A stretch of DNA of 64,000 nucleotides from Gracilaria gracilis (Eukaryota; Rhodophyta; Florideophyceae; Gracilariales; Gracilariaceae): assembly GCA_030374805.1 (NCBI GenBank), contig JARGSG010000086.1, positions 62,001 through 126,000 of the forward strand. The letters are read 5' to 3'. A model generated the notes under the pieces. That model was not told the origin of the DNA, ran no database searches, and worked only from the letters and a program-made list of their open reading frames with translations. Both the position numbers and the translations under genes were made by a program. Every line of letters starts with the position of its first letter. The stretch's first letter is position 1. Shown here piece by piece: positions 11,629 through 23,521 of the stretch.

Positions 11629-13808
11629 CTATGCGTTTTCCGACTGAGTTTCTCCATCAGTGGGTAATTCGTTGCCAGTGGCCTGCACTTCCTGTGGAGC
11701 ATCTATTGGCATAAAAGTGAGATCATTATCCATCGGAACCGAAACAGAGTTAATCTGGGGACCCTTTGGAGGCGTAACCAAAGGCGTAACGTACCTCGAG
11801 GCTCCAGGAGATGACGTATAGCGCTGAGTCTGACGGTTAAACATTCCTTCGGGTCTGCGCGCCTGGTAATTATTATTCCTTAAGGCTAGAAGTTTCTCCT
11901 GCGTTTCCTTTGGCGAGAACTTCATGCAATCATAAGGGGTAACCTTGGACAAGCATATATAGCAAGCCTGCGGAGTGCGTTGGAGGACATCCCTACGTGA
12001 CTGGATTGGTGAATACCTTGGCTGACCTGAAGAGGGGATTGTGCCAGTGCCAGTGGATGGGATCGACAAGGTACCAGAAGAAGCTGAACCACATGACACG
12101 GCGAGCACGTTTCTTTCGTTCTCGCACAAACCCGAGGTAATGCTGTTCCAGCTCTCAACCATATTGGCATGAAAACTCTTCCGCACAGGAGAAACTCTTC
12201 CTCTGGATTCATGATCGCCTCCCCGACGTAAATTCCTATACTTCTTGCCATAATCTTCGGCTTAGTTCACCAATGGTCTATAGGAGAGACTCGAAGTATC
12301 CATATGGTGATTGCGAACGGGCGTTCTTATGGCAGGCAGCAATCCAGCCATGAAGTAATGCTTCAACCTCTTCTCGGAGAACACGTTCCAACATCTATAA
12401 GCCTTTCTCCAGAGGTTGTCAGCGTAATCCTTCTCGGTCATGTTGGAGCTCTGCCCGTAGGAGATCACATCTAGATGGGCGTCCATGATCATGTCGTCCG
12501 TCGCGTATGTTTCCAATAGGTAATTCACCACTTCTGGATAGGACCTGAAGAGTTCCCGATCGGTTGCATCGACGGGATCATTTGTCCCAGAGATCTTAAA
12601 AACCACATGGTCGTGTGCTTGCCCATGATGGAAAAACTGAAAGAGATACAGGGCAGCTCCTTCGTGGACACCGTTCTGATCATAAGCCATACGGAACAGA
12701 CTGAGAAACCTAAGGATAGAAATTGGCACGGATCCCGAAAATTTTTCCGTTATGGTTAGCTGCATCCGTCTGGCCCATCTGGCGACCTTTTTGGGCGCCG
12801 AGAACGAGTACCGCGTTGACCGATCGGCCAGGCGGTAGGTGCGATAATCCAAGACTCTCTTAAAGAGTTCATTGGTTGTTACCAACAGCTTAAGGCGATG
12901 AACAGCCACCTCATCCGTTTCCGAGCCACTGGAATTTGGCGAATCCCAATCGGATTCGCTATCGCTGGAATTCCTACGGCTTTTCCTCTGATTCTTCGAC
13001 TCCTTCCTACGGTTACTTCTCTCCTTCCTACGGCAGCACTCTTCAATTCCATTAGTCGCTCTTCATCTTCAGAATCAAAACCAAGGGGATTACGGAGGCG
13101 CTGAACCCGGTTGTACCTTACGGATTGCACTTCCATTAGGCCTTCTTGCCGAAGAGGTTCTCTTCCACTCCCTGGACGAACGTCCGATTGGTGTACCTGC
13201 AGTTGAATCTGGCGAAGAACTGGCAAAGCAGCTGCCCTCGTTGGTTCAGAACGGCGTTTCCGTACGGATACCGACAAATTACTTTGAATTTGGCCCTGGA
13301 AGGGCTGGGTGCCTATCTGGCACTTTACCTCACGGCGGATACCCATTCCTAAAGAGTGCACAAATGAGGTGGACTTTAGAACCTTTGGGAAGACACGTTC
13401 GACCAACTGGTCGGAATGTTCTGCGAGAGCGCATGTGGCTCAGAGATCCACAAGGGTCTCGAGTCAAGCGTCGAGCAGCTCTCGAACTCCCGACCAAAAA
13501 CGGTCTGCAAATCCATCAGTATTAGTGGTTCCAATGGCTTCCTGCGGTCCTGCCTCTCGTATACTGAGCTGCGAGTGGTACTCATCGAGACGTCCCCGGA
13601 GTCGTTCGGCCAGAGAGGCCTCACGAGAGATTCTCTCGGGGTTTTCCACCGGAGTGAGGAGATTAACCTGTGGTTGTGAGCGTGTGCTCCTACGGGCACT
13701 CTCGTTGTCACCGTGCTGTCCAGCGACACCAGCGTGTGGCGGTGGCGTGGCACTGACCTGTGCCACAGGTGTTCGGGGGTCTTCTTGTACGGGTTGATTG
13801 TTATTCAT
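11629..13808 (-). pseudogene. gag: gag of Gypsy family B, disrupted
   Basis: The first ATG (13806-13808) opens MNNNQPVQEDPRTPV, shortly inside the candidate LTR. Later blocks are 12879-13406, 12262-12909 and 11629-12186. The 12262-12909 block (VLDYRTYRLADRSTRYS, EGAALYLFQFF, YPEVVNYLLETYATDD) is homologous to the family A gag middle. The last block has the same cysteine patch and following helix (CYICLSKVTPYDC, KETQEKLLALRNNNYQ). At least three frame changes or stops separate the blocks. The product would be the capsid/nucleocapsid precursor; it is inactive here. Confidence 0.82.
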
Positions 13809-13854
13809 TATGGCGGTTGCTATCTCTACCAGTCCGTCGGTAGTTCTTATCCAA

Positions 13855-14104
13855 TGTTATAATTCCGGCAAGTTCTTCTATCCCAAGGGTCGATGTTCAA
13901 TCTTCCGTGCGGAATTCTAGGCCGGGAGACCAGAAATGTAGTATGATGGCATGGTGCACTAACCACGGGGAGAAACGGTCCAAAGAATAGGGGGCCAACG
14001 GCGAGACCACTGGTACGGCAGTGCAATGGGCCGACGCTAACTGTCGTGCCTACAGGAGAGGGCGTGCGATGTAGCAACGGCTTGTAAACATGAAGGCAAT
14101 AACA
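13855..14104 (-). repeat. Candidate 5' LTR of Gypsy family B
   Basis: The block lies just upstream of the gag start, begins TGTTAT and ends ATAACA, giving inverted TG/CA termini. Just inside it the minus strand reads TTGGATAAGAAC, in the primer-binding-site position and with the same TTGG start as family A. The matching 3' LTR is not in the window, so length and boundaries rest on the terminal motif alone. Confidence 0.4.
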
Positions 14105-14140
14105 CTACAGCAACCAAGGAGGCTAGAAGTAGTCAAGAGG

Positions 14141-14923
14141 TGTAGAGCAACGTTATTCGCGGTACGTAGCCCTTTTCACGAGTCATACATACCTCATTAG
14201 TGATGGTAGGACTTGGCTCTGTATATGGGGAGGTATTGGACCCTTCGTACAGGTTGATGGCATCCAAACTGGACCCTGTCACCTTTGGCAAGATGAGTAC
14301 AAATAAAACATGTTTGCGTGTGCATGGCACCCTTTATAGGGGAATTTCTAGATATAATTTACTTTATTTAGTGCAAGACGTTACAGTCGGATGGCCGGTG
14401 CCATAGTATATATCTTGGTGATCTCGGGCCATCTCGGTCAAGTAAACGCTAACAAGCGAATGTTCGGCTCTGGCTCAGGAACCCCTGGTACTCGGTACAC
14501 TCCTCGCGGAGAGCCGACTCCTTTCGTAGGACTATTCACCCACCTCGTGGAGCTTCCAACACGTCCACTTGTCGGTGTGTATTTATAATCACGTATGTGT
14601 TTGTGTTCTTCGCCCGTACTGTACAATTATCGCTCCCCCGCATACCGGTGTCGCCCTTTTTGTCCTGTCTTGGCCTTGATCGTGGCCTTGCCAGTCGCGG
14701 TTCGTGTCCTCACAACCGTGTGCCCCCGTTCCACTTCTGTGACGTCATCACCGACTCCATCGTTGTATAGATCCGACTTCTTGGTTTCTACGCCAGTTCG
14801 TTCGTCGAGACGGTGAGTCCCGGTCTTACACCTGGCTAGCGCACTCACCACAGGTGGCTCTGTTCGCCGCGCTTCTCTCTATAGAGGAAGGCCCCGAACA
14901 CTTTCTTGTGTCTCCTCCCTGCA
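14141..14923 (+). repeat. LTR-like repeat, family C, copy 1 (783 bp)
   Basis: It aligns over its whole length with 48008-48790 in the same orientation; both copies are 783 bp by my boundaries. They start TGTAGAGCAACG and end in CA, preceded by CTCCCT. The word TGACGTCATCA sits near 14736, and AT-rich stretches are present. Directly after the end both copies continue with a related GGTTTTGC...GACG sequence that could be a primer-binding site, so these look like 5' LTRs of plus-strand elements whose bodies are gone. Flanking bases differ (AGAGG left, ATGGT right), so it is not a simple solo LTR. Confidence 0.6.
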
Positions 14924-15194
14924 ATGGTTTTGCCCCGCAAGACGGTCTCTGCCTTTACCCCAGGATGGATGCTTGCCTCAAGTAACCTAGGTACTGGCTG
15001 CGAGGCGCCTCAACCGCCGGCGTGGTGCACTGTAGCAGTGTGTACCACGTGTACTAACTACACTACCTATAGTACAGAAACTGCAAATTAGAAATTAGTA
15101 GACTATCGAGGGCTTGCCGATCCCCACGTGTAACACCTGTGATCACCCCTGGGCTTGCCAGCAGTGACCACCCGAGGTGTCTAGGCGGCGAGGA
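14924..15194. other. Non-coding interval after LTR C1
   Basis: It holds the GGTTTTGC...GACG primer-site-like sequence at its left edge, then GC-rich sequence without a recognisable gene. It may be the remnant leader of the family C element. Confidence 0.35.
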
Positions 15195-17293
15195 TCATAG
15201 TATTACACCAAGTGCAACTCGCTCTGGTTCTTCGTGGTTGAAATTTTCAACCACAGTAGCAATACCATCGCCACCAGAAGTGAAGATATGATTCAGTTCA
15301 GAGATATTCGCCGCAGTATCTTGAGGCTCTTCTGGAGGGCTCGAAGCCACAAAACGGTTTGTGTTTTCATTGGATTCGCTCGTTTAGAGAATGTACGGGC
15401 TGGTTGCAGGGGATGTAGCGAAGGCAAGATTTGCAATCTTAATGTCGAAGCAATTGGTGTGCTTTGAGGTCAATGTCTCCCTCAACTGTGCAGCATTGTG
15501 CGCAACTGTCACCTTCTTTTCGATCTTCTTCTCTCCAGTACGAGGGTGCCGTCATCTGTCAATGCGCTTCCCTATTTTTTTGATTTTGTTCAATACCAGT
15601 AGTAGATGCTGGGCCTTTGTAGAGAAGTATCAGAGTTTCTGGAAGAAGAGGAAATGTACCTTGCAACATATTAATAAAGGGTGCCATTCTTGCAATTTTG
15701 CGATCAACGGACTAGGCGATACGCAGTGACGCATGAATTTTTCTGTGAGTACCTCTAGGTCCGAACCCTCTTTCGTCATCATTGCCAATGCCTCATGACA
15801 TTGCGTAGCTAGTTCGCAATTTTCCAAGCCAATAAAACCATCCCCGTATGTCTCTCTCAGAGAGTATCTCATAGATTTGAAAAGAGGATCACATAAGAAG
15901 GTTAAAGCGTGCACAGGAGAACTAAATCGGCTCCACTGGTACAATCAACCGTTTTCAAAAAGAACTGTATCTTTTTGAGAGTCTTTTTGTGTCCGTAAGA
16001 GAACACGGATGTAGAGAAAGCAAGCATAAGCAAGTGGCATGGGAGCAGAGTCGCCCTCAAGAACTCCAATACACCTGCATATTAGAGCGAATAGAGCGTG
16101 GTCTTTTCGGACCGCACTACAATATTGCGAGTCAAAAATAACCTGAACTAACTCTCCGGGTAGTTAATAGTCTGAATCTACTCCAAGAGATTGCTTCTCG
16201 TGGAATACAGCATACGGAATAAAAGTGATAACTGACTTCACCTGTAGGATTCTCTCGCACATCAGGTTGACTGTCGACCACCTCGATTTAGGATAAAGTT
16301 TGCAACAATATCCGTTTCCTAAGCGAACCATGCATACTTTTTCAAAAAGCTTGCTTAACATTCCAGTATTCCTAAACGTCTTTGCTACATACATAGATTT
16401 GCGAGCTGTTGCACCGATGCCGCTATTCTTGCCAAGGTCCTCTGTGAAATTATGTAGTGCATGCGTGGGGCACCCATATGAATAAAGAAACAACATTTCC
16501 TTCTGGTAGATGTCCCGTAGCATTCGATATCGAATTACAGGAATCTGAAATGAAGCCATAGGGAACGAAGCCACTGTGGCGATTTCCCAGACAATGTACA
16601 ACTTCTTTAAGCTTTTGAAACAAATTTTCGGATGTTTCACGCTTTAAGTCCGACTGCAAGTACTAAATGAAATAAGGCAATGGAGTATGGATAATCACAT
16701 TCCTTAGAGATCGAGAGACTAAATCTGTTGCGCCATCTATTCCGAACACTCCACCCCTTTCCTCTTTGATACTCTTGAGTACCAGGGCCATAGTCCGATC
16801 ATATTCTTCGTCCAATAGCTCGTTGCTGATTCGACGAGCGGAAGGAGGCTTCCAATTTGGACGCAACGAGTTCCAAAGTTCATACCAGCTCTGATGTTCA
16901 AAAATGTGAAATGCAGTTCTAGTTGTATGTATAGTTTTTGCAAACAAATGATCCAGATCTTATCTGTTTTGCAGCCTATGAACGTCAATTATACGACTTG
17001 ATAATTAGTTACTGGATTGTTTGCGATCACTATAAAGAGGATGTAGCGTCCGTGTATTTCTTGAGGAATTTAAATTGTTTGGGGATGTGGTTAAATTGGT
17101 TTGGGCACTTGTTGTAATGAAATTAAAGCCTGATGGAGGTGCGAAACAGTTGTTCAAGTAAGTCTTAAGATTTGCCAGGTTTTGCAGAAACTGTAACCTG
17201 GCAGTAGTTGCAAACTGCGCGTTCGGTTTTGAAGGATCCTTTGTCATTTGCCTTAGTGAGATGCTTCCAAATGACAGCCGGTTTCCGTCCCAT
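15195..17293 (-). pseudogene. hAT-family transposase pseudogene (hAT1)
   Basis: Starting at the ATG at 17291-17293 the minus strand encodes a BED-type zinc finger (IWKHLTKAND, CNYCQVTVSAKPG), then a TAA; the finger resumes in another frame as NLKTYLNNC. Further blocks are 16663-16947, with FGIDGATDLVSRSLRNVI (first catalytic Asp region of the RNase-H-like fold), and 16164-16640, with SYGCPTHALHNFTEDLGK and RWSTVNLMCERI. The block at 15630-15944 follows, and a C-terminal dimerisation-like tail continues in broken frames to a stop at 15195. By family it cuts and pastes its own element. Several frameshifts make it inactive. Confidence 0.75.
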
Positions 17294-17439
17294 TATGTGT
17301 ACGCTTGTTGTAGTGTGATCGCCATGGGTCAGCAGGGTTTACAATAAGATGCTATTTTATACAGAGGTACTGGTTTCAAATCATTTAAAATTGAATTTAG
17401 AAAATCTGGTCCACTTGCTCCACATATTCCGCTGGCAGG

Positions 17440-17541
17440 CACTCTATGTAAGTAACAAAAGTAATTATTTGTAATGCAAAGTAATGTTGCAAACGTTACA
17501 ACTTCGTTACAAAATATGTAAGTAACGAAAGTAAGAGCAAG
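17440..17541. repeat. GTAAC-rich subterminal region and candidate end of hAT1
   Basis: Multiple copies of AAGTAA, GTTACAA and GTAACGAAAG lie in both orientations upstream of the hAT1 start codon, followed by AAGAGCAAGTCTA. Read inward on the minus strand this gives TAGACTTGCTCTTACTTTCG, the style of terminus and clustered subterminal motifs that hAT transposases bind. The other end and an 8-bp target duplication were not found. Confidence 0.4.
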
Positions 17542-17882
17542 TCTACCAGTGGGGAATTTATTTTTTGGACCGCAAAATGCCGAAGTACACCGCCAAAAAG
17601 TCTCAACGTGGCTGGCAAGCCAACTGGTTTGTGCATTTCATTGCATTGATTATGGCGGGCAACTTGCAAACAAAGTCGAATTGGCGAGGATAACGAGGAA
17701 AGAATACACGCAAAGGTCTGATTGGACAGTCCATTGTTGAATTCAATTAAAAACGGGGCGGTGCCGGTGTATTTCCAGGTGTATTTCGGTACAGTTTTGG
17801 ACATCGAAATACACCGCTGACCTAAATTTACACCGCCCAAACGTTTTTTGCAACGCTGGTAGGGTTGCGAAACTGCCCTACG
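17542..17882. other. Interval between hAT1 and the Copia-1 LTR; no gene seen
   Basis: AT-rich then mixed sequence with no supported open frame. A short inverted pair GTAGGG...CCCTAC lies at about 17858-17881, next to the LTR; its meaning is unknown. Confidence 0.4.
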
Positions 17883-18015
17883 TGTAAGTGACTCAACGAC
17901 AGCCACCGGTTGGAACTGGGCACAGTGTCGACGAGTGCCAACCGTTGTGCAAATAAAGGGCGACCGGCGGTCGCGACTGCTCCACTCTCAGAAGAGTCAA
18001 GAGGTAATTTTCACA
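17883..18015 (+). repeat. 5' LTR of Copia-1 (133 bp)
   Basis: Starts TGTAAGTGACTCAACGACAG and ends GGTAATTTTCACA. It aligns with 24643-24785 over its full length, apart from a 10-bp insertion in the other copy. At 133 bp it is short for a Copia LTR. TGGTGGCAG (18016-18024) directly follows. Confidence 0.8.
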
Positions 18016-19361
18016 TGGTGGCAGTCGCCCTCGGTCTCTACGAGCCCTCGCCCACTCGAGTTTCGCGACGCGCCCGACTCTGCACCGCCGCTCACGCCTC
18101 GTCGCCGCGCTCTCGTACCGCACCGCTGCACCGACCTTCCTTCGCCGCCTTCCGTACCGCCCCCACCAGGCCACCGACATTGCCCCGCCTCCTTCCGCGC
18201 CGCCCTCACCGGGCATTTTAACTTTCTGCGGCGCATTCGGTGGTCTGCCCCCGCCTTGCCGCGCCGCACTCGCTAGGCCACCGAATTTGCTCGGCCTTCC
18301 TCGCCGTGACCCACCCCCCCTTTTTGTGCCGAACTCCAGGTTTTACCGCATTGCCGCTCTAGCTAGGCTGTCACCTTGCTGCGACGCCAAGTCACGCGCC
18401 CTACGCCACCGACAAACGTAGCCGTGTCGGGCTTTCTCCTCCGCAGTGAGTCACTGCCCCTTCCCCCCCTCTTTCTACATAAACTGGGAGTTAGTGGCGT
18501 CGCCCCGAACCTTCTTCGCCGCGCCGCTTCTCGGCCACGACGTTACACGGGTACCTCTGCGCTGCCTTTCGCAGCAATGTGCTCACCTTCCAAACTGGTT
18601 GGTCCGCCGCTGCGCTTCCTCACCCATTCAATGCTCGGCTTGACCTAATACAAACATCTAAAACCACAGGGGAAGCTCGCGTGCTACTTGGGTACGAAGT
18701 CTGGATTGACTCCCTGGTCCAATAACACAGGTTGAGATTGTCAGTCTCGCTGGCCCACAGGAAGTTGTGTGGTGTCGGGTATTTTGCATGCGGGAAGTTG
18801 TGCCTGTCGAGTAGGAGCCTCCGTTGCCTCCCTAATCGAATAAGTTGGCACTTTGTTGGCAAGGACTGCCCGCAAGCTGAGCACCGTTAGGGAATCGACA
18901 GGAGACTTGTACCAAATCGTCGGATTTGATATCACTCTTGAGAACTACCTCTGCTGTGCAGTGCTCTGTCTGCCGACGGTGACGGGATGTCTCCTCGTTC
19001 AGCCCGGATTGTCCGCGACATCCAAGCATAACGAAGAAATTTGCCCCACTTGTACGAGGCAAGAGGCTAGAGACGGTACACTGGTGAATACATGTCCCTT
19101 GTTAGTAACCTCCTCTGGATGTCTCTTAGTCGTAAAACGCATCTCGTTCTGACCCACGCAGAAGTTGACAGGCTGAAGCAAAGACTGTCTTGCCGGGAGA
19201 GTAACCCGGAGCCACAGGTCTGACCTTCAGGAGTACGGGGCTAGCACCCCCTGCCAGTGGCTCTGAACAAGAAGGATCCCTCTGCAAGTAGGGGACTGGA
19301 GAAGAGGAATATCAATACAACTACACCTGCCCGTCCACTCCCGCGTAGAGGGAACTCTGCG
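18016..19361 (+). other. Copia-1 leader with primer-binding site; no gene seen
   Basis: The first bases TGGTGGCAGTCGCC are the likely primer-binding site. About 18030-18640 is strongly pyrimidine- and GC-rich on the plus strand; open frames there on both strands are low-complexity by-products. From 18640 to 19360 the composition is ordinary and no protein is recognisable. At about 1.3 kb the leader is long for a Copia element and may hide an older insertion. Confidence 0.45.
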
Positions 19362-20201
19362 ATGGACATGAAAAAAGAGCACGCATCGAAGCGTATTCCT
19401 CGAATAGAAGGTAACGCCGACAACTACACGTGGCGCATCTACGTTCGAGTTCTGATGCATTCTCTACGGTCCTTACTCTCCCTCACTGAACCACGTCCCG
19501 ACGTGGGTACCTCACAAGCCCGAAGACGTTGGGACGACGTCGACCGAAGGGCACGATCCGCAATCGTGGAGAATCTGGGTACGCAACCTATTGTTGCCGT
19601 CTCCGAGTTATTAAAAAGGGAGCATTGCTCTGCCTTGGAGGTTTGGTTGAAGTTAGAGTGCACTTACAAGAAGGACAAACTTCAATCGAAGATAAACCTG
19701 TTGTAGAAACTCACAATCGTTTCCTTCAAGGATGGAGATGGCATTCAACAACACCTACTCGAAATCGAAACAACGTTCTTGGAACATGCTCGTCTAGGCG
19801 ATTCACTAACCGACCGAGAACGAACGGGCACATTGTTACGAATGCTGCTCGACTCATTGATGGCTATCACCTTCTTGGCTGATGCCAAAAACATGAAGTA
19901 CGATCAAGTTGTCTCGTTCGTTCGTTCAGAGATGGACCGTCGAAACCACCGCGCATCCACGCGAAGTACAAAGGCTACAGAAACAAAGAAGGAAATGAAA
20001 AACCCTTATCCAGCAGCACCGAAGTCCAGTACAGGTCGCAACAAACAATATTCAAGACGAAAAACTAAAGGACTCAAATGCTCGAACTGCAGGAGAATCG
20101 GCCATATTCGCTCCGGGTGCTGGTCAAGAAAGCGCCCTAACAAAAACAGCAGTAACGGAACCTCTAAACATAGGTGTGGTCGACACCATGGACAAGGATG
20201 A
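19362..20201 (+). pseudogene. gag: gag of Copia-1, one in-frame stop
   Basis: The first ATG in the frame is at 19362 (MDMKKEHASKRIPRIEGNAD). The frame reads through RRWDDVDRRARSAIVENLG and WLKLECTYKKDKLQSKINLL to a TAG at 19704-19706, then continues in the same frame as KLTIVSFKDGDGIQQHLLEI to 20201. A CCHC zinc knuckle (CSNCRRIGHIRSGC) lies near 20079-20120, as in Copia nucleocapsids. The TAG probably replaced a glutamine codon. The function would be the virus-like-particle coat and RNA binding. Confidence 0.78.
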
Positions 20202-22518
20202 AATCAAAGAAACAGTACTAACAGGAATAGTTTCAACAAGGATTGGGACAGTTCCAATGGAAACGGCAACACCAATCGGGACTATAGTCAACAACAAAAA
20301 CAGGACAGCTGCTCCCCTCGTGGCTTTGTAAATATCGCCCTAGCAGGCGTCTCCAGTCGAGCTGAAGTCCCGAACTGGTTCGACTCTGGAGCCACTCACG
20401 TTTTCATCAAAGGAAGACATTCCTTCTGGGAATATCAGTCAACGAGTCGCCAAACGGTGAGGACATGCGACCGGTTCTCAGGAATAATCGGCCACGGAAC
20501 TATCAAACTTCCCATCGGAGGAGGACTTATACAACCGAAAAAGCATACAACGTCCTTCGACTTTAGTCTCGTGACTCTCTCAGTCCTCTCCAACTATACT
20601 CCCGTGCAGTTCTCGAACAACGAGGATCAACAAGGATTCCTCATTCAGGATCGGATTACGAGCCAAAAAATATATATATCAACACCGAAAGACAGACTGT
20701 ACCCTCTTCCGAACTTAGCACTTCCTCCACGTGCACAAAGATCCATTCCATCTCCCTGAAATACTGGAAAGGCCTGGCATGACAAAATCGGTCATCCAGT
20801 ACGAGAAAGCCTTCTGGTTTGCGTGGAACAATGCGAAGGAGTCCCACAACCTTCCCCAACGGAAATTAAGATCATACACTTCACACCGTGCATTCACGCA
20901 GGCAGCAAATGTGCAACACTGCAGCACTCTACATCCATAGTCCCTCAGCCATTGGAACTCACACACACGGATTTTACAGGCCCCGTCACACCTCCATCCT
21001 TACAAGGACCTACATAAATGCAGGTACTTATCGACGACACCACAAGAGCCTGCTCCGTATAATTCCTTAACAAGAAGTCCCAGTTCTTTCAGTCATTAAA
21101 ATGGTACAAGTCTCGTGCGGAAAACGAGGTTTCCCCAATCGTCTCTACCGCGGTCGCCTTGACGAAGCGGGTGAAAGCAGATCGGATGAATTCCTCACAT
21201 ACGCATTAGAGAAAGGGATAGTTCTCAAATATACACCACCATACGCACATAAATCGAATGGCGTCGCTGAGAAGATTATTCAAGACTTATGGAAGATGGC
21301 ACGAACATTTTTACAAGCAACCTAGTTACCGATCCAACTCTGGGAGTGGGGCCATATCGCATGCAAACTACTTGAGAAATCATTCACCAAACTACGCTCT
21401 GGTTCGGACAAAATCACAACGTTGGGAACATCTTGAAGTTCGGGCACCCAGGACACGCATTCATCTACAGGTCAGAAATCGCGGCGAACAAAAAGCTACT
21501 CCCACGCGCAGTCCCTGGTCATTTCGTCGGCATGCACAGCCCACGCACGATATTAAAAATTTACGTCCCTTCATTTAGGAAAGAAATCAAATGTAGAGAT
21601 CGGGACTTCAAGGTGACGAAGGAATCATTACCGTCATTAAGCAAACTCATTGATTTTTCTTGCATCCGACGGCTTGAAGCCGAGAACGAGATGGAAGAAG
21701 AAGACGAAGAGCAAGTGGACGCATCATTGGCCCACTGTGCTGGTGCTCACTATCGCTCCAAGGACCTCATGAACGCCGGCAGAGTCCATATAAGCTCTAA
21801 AAAAGCGAGAGGCAAGCCCGACTGGGCAGAATCGATCAATAGGGAATTGAATGCACTATGGGAAAGAAAAACTTCGAAACTAGTGGATAGGAAGCCTCGG
21901 ATGAAACCACTCTCGTTTCTATGGACATTCCTGGTGAAACACGTAAGAAATGACCCTTCTAAAGTCTTTGCTAAAGCACGCTGCCTGACACAAGGCGATA
22001 AGCAACGCCCATATCTGTAGTTCGATCTGGAAATTCTATGCGCACCCGTAGCACGGCTAGAGACTATTCGTCTTGCCATAGCAAAAACGGGAAGTCAACC
22101 ACTCATCTTGGAGACAATGGATATAAGAAACGCATATCTATACGGGGATCTCGAAGAAACTATTCTAATGGAACAGCCACAGAACTCCTCGGCATCATCA
22201 TTTGTCCCCGGAAATATCTGTGTAGTTAAGAAGTCGATTTACGAGGCGCGACCGGCTGGACAAATCTGGGGTTCTCTACTAAATGACGAACTACTACGAC
22301 ATGGGTTCATGCAGTCCAGCACGGATAGCCGCCTCTACATGTCCAAGTCGCAAAGCGGAATGCTGAACTTGGTCGTGGTGATTGATGACATTCTTGTGTT
22401 ATCAAACTCTTACTCTCTCCTAAATAAAATTAAGGATGAGGGGCGGAAAATATTTCAAATCAAGTTTCGTGGTGAAGCAAAGTCCTTCATCAGACTAGTG
22501 TCTATCCGACCGACTCAC

Positions 22519-22557
22519 TGACCTCATATGAGGTCAGTTTCACCTCATATGAGGTCA
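22519..22557. repeat. Left pair of 18-bp palindromes in the MITE
   Basis: TGACCTCATATGAGGTCA at 22519-22536 is a perfect palindrome. A second copy at 22540-22557 has C for G at its second base. Confidence 0.95.
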
Positions 22558-23483
22558 GCACAGATAGTGAGAGAAATGTAAAAAATTGGATAAATCTTTG
22601 CACATAATTCAGCGATTCATTAGAAAACAACTACAATTATGCAATCAAACTAGTTTCATTACCCCAAATAACCATTTGAAGCGAAGCAATTCCATGCAAT
22701 AAGTGCTTTAGTAGTCATCTGATTGCATGTAGAATTACTATTTAGGTTTAAATGCCCAAAAATTCTACATATAACTTAAGAACTGCTTATAATGCTTCAA
22801 AAGTACTTAATGTTTTTGTTGCTATAGTTCTTGACGATCAGTTAGTATTGAGTCTACGCACTTTATTATATGAGCCAAACATATGTGTGCAAGAGATATA
22901 TAAGCATTCTGACTGCGTTTAAACACATTTAACATACTGGCCTACGCACAGAACATTCAATCTTTATAGTACATTAAGTCACATGAAGTCGTAAAGTGGT
23001 ACCATTCTCAGGTTTGTTTTTGTTTCAGTTCGCATCATTGCACCTAAAAGAGCCTCAAAAACAGTTTTGTAACGTGGTAGTTTCACAAGTCTGCGAAAAT
23101 GATGTCCATAGCTTTCGAGATAGAATTTCTATTAAATTTCAGATTTCCGGCATTTCAAAGTTGTGGAAAAACTATTGTAAATTATACCAGGCCGTTTACA
23201 CCCTTTATTCTGAGAGCAATTTGAAACAGGTTGAATATATGTTGCCGAGGTTTTCTGGTTTACTTTATGAAGAAGGATAAAAAAACTTCTTTTCGTTGAA
23301 GAAGTTAAAATTTGATTAAATTTTCGAAGGTAGCGAATATATCTTTTCCCCAATTAGTACTCAGCGTCGTTCTTTGTACTAGATGTTCTACTCCGCCATG
23401 AATGTGATGCCGAATGCGGTTCTAGAGAGGTGCTTTAGAGACTCTGTACTGGTTCACATCTATTGTTATAAAGTGTTTTATTC

Positions 23484-23521
23484 TGACCTCATATGAGGTC
23501 AATTGACCTCATATGAGGTCA
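23484..23521. repeat. Right pair of 18-bp palindromes in the MITE
   Basis: Perfect copies of TGACCTCATATGAGGTCA lie at 23484-23501 and 23504-23521, spaced by two bases. With the left pair this gives a roughly 40-bp subterminal inverted repeat built from four palindromes. Confidence 0.95.

Larger units (their letters stand above)
6113..14104 (-). mobile_element. Family B Ty3/Gypsy retrotransposon, degenerate, probably split at its 3' end by A1
   Basis: The minus strand carries gag (11629-13808), protease, RT, RNase H and integrase (7093-about 11600) in Gypsy order, preceded by a candidate 5' LTR. The gag and pol proteins are homologous to family A but clearly another family. No copy of the candidate LTR is found downstream of pol; instead the sequence runs into the A1 LTR at 6112. 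The simplest reading is that A1 inserted in the 3' untranslated region of B, so that B's 3' LTR lies beyond the left edge of the window. Confidence 0.8.

Noticed and set aside
14141-14923. Family C repeat as a solo LTR
   Set aside because: The flanking five bases do not match at either copy, and related sequence continues past the right end.
17893-18640. Several open frames on both strands in the GC-rich stretch after the Copia-1 LTR
   Set aside because: They are Arg/Pro/Ala-rich mirror frames of low-complexity DNA in the element leader and carry no motif.
22519-23521. AGGTCA half-sites in the MITE palindromes resemble nuclear-receptor response elements
   Set aside because: The four copies sit only at the MITE ends as inverted pairs, which fits transposition signals; nothing indicates nuclear receptors in this genome.
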